A DNA stretch of 8,415 nucleotides from contig CAJKRG010000075.1 of the NCBI GenBank assembly GCA_905202215.1, positions 1 through 8,415 on the forward strand, read 5' to 3'. The notes below the pieces were generated by a model. That model was not told the origin of the DNA. It saw only the letters and a program-made list of their open reading frames with translations, and did no database searches. Position 1 is the stretch's first letter. Every line of letters starts with the position of its first letter. Positions 5,384 to 8,415 of this stretch are shown in pieces. Source of the DNA: an uncultured Porphyromonadaceae bacterium (GTDB taxonomy: Bacteria; Bacteroidota; Bacteroidia; Bacteroidales; Muribaculaceae). The position numbers were made by a program, and so were the translations under genes.

Positions 5384-7924
5384 TCAGAACCGCACCTGCA
5401 CAGAGGCCAGCACATTGCATGGACGGATGGCATAGGCATATTCCGAACGCGAGAGCGTGCCGTAGGCCGTGTAGCGGTAGTATCGCCTGTCGAGCAGGTT
5501 GCGGGCCGTAAGCGAAAGACGCACTCTCTCCGAAGGGCGCCATACCGCAGAGGCATCGAGCAGCGGCAGGCGTGCCGTCGAACCGTCGGCAAAGCGTGTC
5601 AGATAGTGCTCGACACCGGCCGTCAGCTGCCAGCGATCGTGCGGGAAGACCGTCACCGACAGTTTCTGCCGGAGCGAGCCGAAGCCGGACCGGGCCGATC
5701 CGTCGGTACGGAGTGATGTGATTGCCAGCCGAGCCTCGTACGACGCCGACAGCCATCGGGCCGGATTTCCCTTGAAATATGGCCGGAGATCCATCGAGAA
5801 CTGAGAAAAACCGACCTTCGCTCCCTGCCTCATCGACTCGCCCGAAACACCCCCGAAAGAAGCCTCGACGCCGGCAAGCATCTTGCCGTGGCCCATACCC
5901 TTGCTGAAAGCGCCGCCTACATTCCAGGAATCCGAACCTGTTCCGACGGCATGGAAAGTCGATATTATCATGTCGCCCTCGAACAGCTGACCGGCTGTAA
6001 GCGGCGAGTGTGAACGCGTATATGAGGCCGTCACATTCGCGAAAAGAGCCCGCAGCGGGTTTCTGTAGCGGTAGGAACCCGAAAATGTCACCGCCCGCGA
6101 ATATCCCGACGACGGCACGGCGATAAACAGATTGCGGAAATCGCCCAGAACCGGTACCGTAACGAACATATATGGCGCCACGGGTCCGAAAGAGGCCGAT
6201 ACAGAACCCGAGACATCGGATTTCGCTCCTACCTGACGGTGTGCGTAGATCCTCGGCGAAGCCGACACGAAATTATGATGTCCGTCTATGCCATAGTACA
6301 CCCATCGCAGCGGCAGGGTTAACGACACTCGCCAGAGACCGCGGTCATAGTCGAGACGCGGGCGTATATAGAGCGACGCCGTAAAGACATCAATGGTTTC
6401 CCTGTTGTCATAGGTCGGCAACCCCGAGAGGCTCGGACGCATGCCATGCCAGGCGAGATCGGCGCCCCCTTCGGCAAAGACCTTCCACCATCCGAAGAAG
6501 CGTCCGTGCTGTATCGACGTAGTACTCCTGAAATCGGTCGCATCGACGCACTGCACCGTATCGCCGATCGCCAGATCGGCGGGAGAATATGCGAATGTAT
6601 TCCGCGAGTTGAGTGTAAAAATACGGCGGTCGCTCCGTTTCACGATCTTGAGATCGTTGTTGGCCGAAAGACTGCGGCGACGTGTCCGCTGAATCCTGTC
6701 GGAAGTGCCCGTGACAGCCGAATGCCCTCGGTTCCATTCGCCCCGCACGTCGAACTTATCCTTGAGGAAATAGCCGCGACGGTTTACCTCGGCAGTGAAG
6801 AGAGCGCTCAGAGCATGCTCCTGTGTGCGCAGATCGCTGTTCTGCACGAAATCCGGAATCGCCGCCCCGAGGTATTCGGTGCGCGCCGACGACGAATAAT
6901 CGAGCCTGTCGGCGGCATAGTCGACCTTGGCGCGCATCGACACATCGCCTCTGCGCCAGGCGTTGATACCGCTTGCGAGCCACGACCGGTTGTCGCGGGT
7001 GCGGTTCTCGGCAAGAGGAGCTTTCACGATGTCGGCGGAGATATATTCGGGCCATTGCGACCGCATGTACTCGCTGTCGAACATATCGTCGAAATCATGG
7101 TCGGCCAGGAGCGACGAAGGATCGCGGCCGGTGTTGTCGGCAGCTGCCGTCAGTACAGTCTGGAGCCGCGGCGCGATACGCATGGCATAGAGTGAAGCAT
7201 CGTAGAGCATCGGCACGGCTCCAGCTCCGCCCTGAGCCACGCCGACCCAGCGGCTGCGGGCATCTTCCTTAAGTTTCAGGTTTATGCCGGCTTCTTCGGG
7301 GAAATCGATACCTTCGAGAGCCTTCACGGGCTGATGGTTCTCCAGCACCTCGACCGACGCCACATCCTTATGCGATATGTTTTCGGTGGCAAGTCCGTAC
7401 TGACCGCCGATGAAGTCGCTGCCGTCTATATAGAACTTGTTGATGGGCTTGCCCTGATAGGTGATTGTTCCGTCGTCCTTCACCTTGACGCCCGGCAGAC
7501 GTTTTATCACATCTATTATGGCGTTGTCCTCGGCTTTGGCGAACCGGCTGACATCGAACACCAGCGTATCGCCCCTGCTGTATATGTCGGGCGACTGCAC
7601 CACCACCTCACGAAGCACCGTCGCCTCGGGCCGCAGACACACCGCCGACAGATCGGCATCGGCGGCAACGAGCAGCTTCTCGTAGCCCATGGCACGCACA
7701 GAAATCGTGTCTACCTGCGCCCGCACCTTAAGGACGAATGCACCCGTACCGTCGGCAGAGGCGAAACATACCGCTTTTCCGCCGGCAAGCCCCTGCACGA
7801 CAGCCCCGGCGACACCCTCGCCGCTCCCGCTGTCTACAATACGCCCGCGCAACTCGCCTGCGGGAGCGCCCGAAACGGATGCTGCGAGAATGATTCCGAG
7901 CAAAAACAGACCGATCCGTGTCAT
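5384..7924 (-). CDS. Outer-membrane beta-barrel protein with carboxypeptidase-regulatory and TonB-plug-like domains
   Basis: This 846-residue protein is predicted in the outer membrane. A signal peptide covers residues 1-22, with likely cleavage after Ala-Pro-Ala (20-22). A carboxypeptidase-D regulatory-like beta-sandwich follows (about 24-105: LRGRIVDSGSGEGVAGAVV ... VRAMGYEKL). A plug-like domain (about 106-220) carries NAIIDVIKRLPGVKVKDDG, KFYIDGSDF and VEVLENHQPVKALEG. The remaining 620 or so residues are an aromatic-rich barrel ending in RNLLDRRYYRY and a terminal Phe846, the usual barrel-assembly signal. This architecture belongs to the Bacteroidetes TonB-receptor-like barrels commonly paired with GLPGLI proteins. 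It is shorter than SusC proteins and has no SusD partner here, so polysaccharide uptake is unlikely. The start overlaps the GLPGLI stop by four bases (ATGA), implying translational coupling. Substrate is unknown. Confidence 0.9.
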   Translation of the reverse strand: MTRIGLFLLGIILAASVSGAPAGELRGRIVDSGSGEGVAGAVVQGLAGGKAVCFASADGTGAFVLKVRAQVDTISVRAMGYEKLLVAADADLSAVCLRPEATVLREVVVQSPDIYSRGDTLVFDVSRFAKAEDNAIIDVIKRLPGVKVKDDGTITYQGKPINKFYIDGSDFIGGQYGLATENISHKDVASVEVLENHQPVKALEGIDFPEEAGINLKLKEDARSRWVGVAQGGAGAVPMLYDASLYAMRIAPRLQTVLTAAADNTGRDPSSLLADHDFDDMFDSEYMRSQWPEYISADIVKAPLAENRTRDNRSWLASGINAWRRGDVSMRAKVDYAADRLDYSSSARTEYLGAAIPDFVQNSDLRTQEHALSALFTAEVNRRGYFLKDKFDVRGEWNRGHSAVTGTSDRIQRTRRRSLSANNDLKIVKRSDRRIFTLNSRNTFAYSPADLAIGDTVQCVDATDFRSTTSIQHGRFFGWWKVFAEGGADLAWHGMRPSLSGLPTYDNRETIDVFTASLYIRPRLDYDRGLWRVSLTLPLRWVYYGIDGHHNFVSASPRIYAHRQVGAKSDVSGSVSASFGPVAPYMFVTVPVLGDFRNLFIAVPSSGYSRAVTFSGSYRYRNPLRALFANVTASYTRSHSPLTAGQLFEGDMIISTFHAVGTGSDSWNVGGAFSKGMGHGKMLAGVEASFGGVSGESMRQGAKVGFSQFSMDLRPYFKGNPARWLSASYEARLAITSLRTDGSARSGFGSLRQKLSVTVFPHDRWQLTAGVEHYLTRFADGSTARLPLLDASAVWRPSERVRLSLTARNLLDRRYYRYTAYGTLSRSEYAYAIRPCNVLASVQVRF

Positions 7925-8415
7925 TTCTTTATATTCCAGTCGGTTTCGATATAGTCGAAGGGAAGCGGCATCGGTTCGAAGGCTGTCGGATCCGGATTGC
8001 CGTTTTCGTCAGTCACGGTTATCGAGCCCTGACCCGAGGCCTCGAAGTAAGCGTAGGGATTGGTGTCGTAGCGGTGCCGCGTCTCGTAGAATTTATAGCG
8101 ATCTGTGTCGTTATAAGGCACAGCATAGACCGAGATCGGCCTCTGAGTGTCGTTCTTAATGCCTATGCACTCGAAGCGGTAGGCATCCCCGTCGGCCGAC
8201 GCCTCCATTATGAGACCGGGGAGACCGCAGAGTTTCCACGGGCCGTCGGAGAGGGGAATGTCCTCTGCATAGAACACCGTCCACTCGCGCCCACGGAAAG
8301 TGCATGTGGCACCCTTGCACTCATATCCGAGCACCGTACGCGTACTGTCGGTAAGAGTCCAGTCGAAAACCGGCATTTCCTCTTCGTAGCGGAACCAGTC
8401 GGCGCATATCATGTC
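7921..8415 (-). CDS. GLPGLI family protein (5' end outside the window)
   Basis: The reading frame is open to the window edge, giving 164 visible codons before the TGA at 7921-7923. The first visible codon is Asp, so the Met at 8410-8412 is probably internal; family members are usually about 250-290 residues with an N-terminal signal peptide, which would lie beyond the window. The diagnostic hexapeptide GLPGLI is encoded at 8209-8226. Before it come the family-typical segments MPVFDWTL, TVLGYECKGATCTFRGREW and VFYAEDIPLSDGPWKLC; after it come about 95 less conserved residues. Members are predicted periplasmic or cell-surface proteins of unknown function found almost only in Bacteroidetes. The stop overlaps the start of the outer-membrane barrel gene, so the two are almost certainly one operon. 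Family call is firm, function unknown. Confidence 0.93.
   Translation of the reverse strand, partial: DMICADWFRYEEEMPVFDWTLTDSTRTVLGYECKGATCTFRGREWTVFYAEDIPLSDGPWKLCGLPGLIMEASADGDAYRFECIGIKNDTQRPISVYAVPYNDTDRYKFYETRHRYDTNPYAYFEASGQGSITVTDENGNPDPTAFEPMPLPFDYIETDWNIKK

Noticed and set aside
6446..7954. Plus-strand open frames (249 and 206 codons) opposite the barrel gene
   Set aside because: The barrel frame is continuous with a signal peptide, ordered domains and terminal Phe. The opposite frames have no recognisable features or start context.

Overview
The window looks like a chromosomal segment of a moderately GC-rich gut-type Bacteroidales bacterium. Muribaculaceae is my best guess, but this is a judgement from protein and codon flavour, not proven. 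Support comes from a literal GLPGLI-family protein next to a carboxypeptidase-regulatory-domain outer-membrane barrel, from promoters of the Bacteroidetes type (TTTG, about 19-20 bases, TAnnTTTG), and from start sites without clear Shine-Dalgarno sequences. All eight supported genes are on the minus strand, so the transcriptional order runs from high to low coordinates.

Right part (8415 to about 5384): an envelope pair. A 5'-truncated GLPGLI protein is followed, with a 4-base ATGA overlap, by an 846-residue outer-membrane protein. The latter has a signal peptide, a carboxypeptidase-D-like regulatory domain, a TonB-receptor-like plug and a large beta-barrel ending in Phe. What the pair does is not known.

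Middle part (5309 to 2781): a YbjN-like small protein with its own promoter; then a DUF177/YceD protein with a textbook Bacteroidetes promoter, followed 28 bases later by rpmF (zinc-ribbon ribosomal protein L32). After a 158-base GC-rich structured spacer comes fabH (beta-ketoacyl-ACP synthase III). plsX, which lies between rpmF and fabH in E. coli, is absent here.

Left part (2718 to 1): a strong intrinsic terminator separates fabH from era. era and der, two essential ribosome-assembly GTPases, follow in sequence. Past the der stop is about 246 bases with no gene, holding a short 8-base tandem repeat and a striking perfect 18-bp inverted repeat.

The gene content is mostly ordinary housekeeping: ribosome biogenesis (DUF177, L32, Era, Der) and fatty-acid initiation (FabH). 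The items most worth a second look are the GLPGLI/outer-membrane pair, the intergenic hairpins that overlap promoter elements at three successive junctions, and the perfect inverted repeat after der. I see no tRNA, rRNA, CRISPR array, transposase or phage gene.
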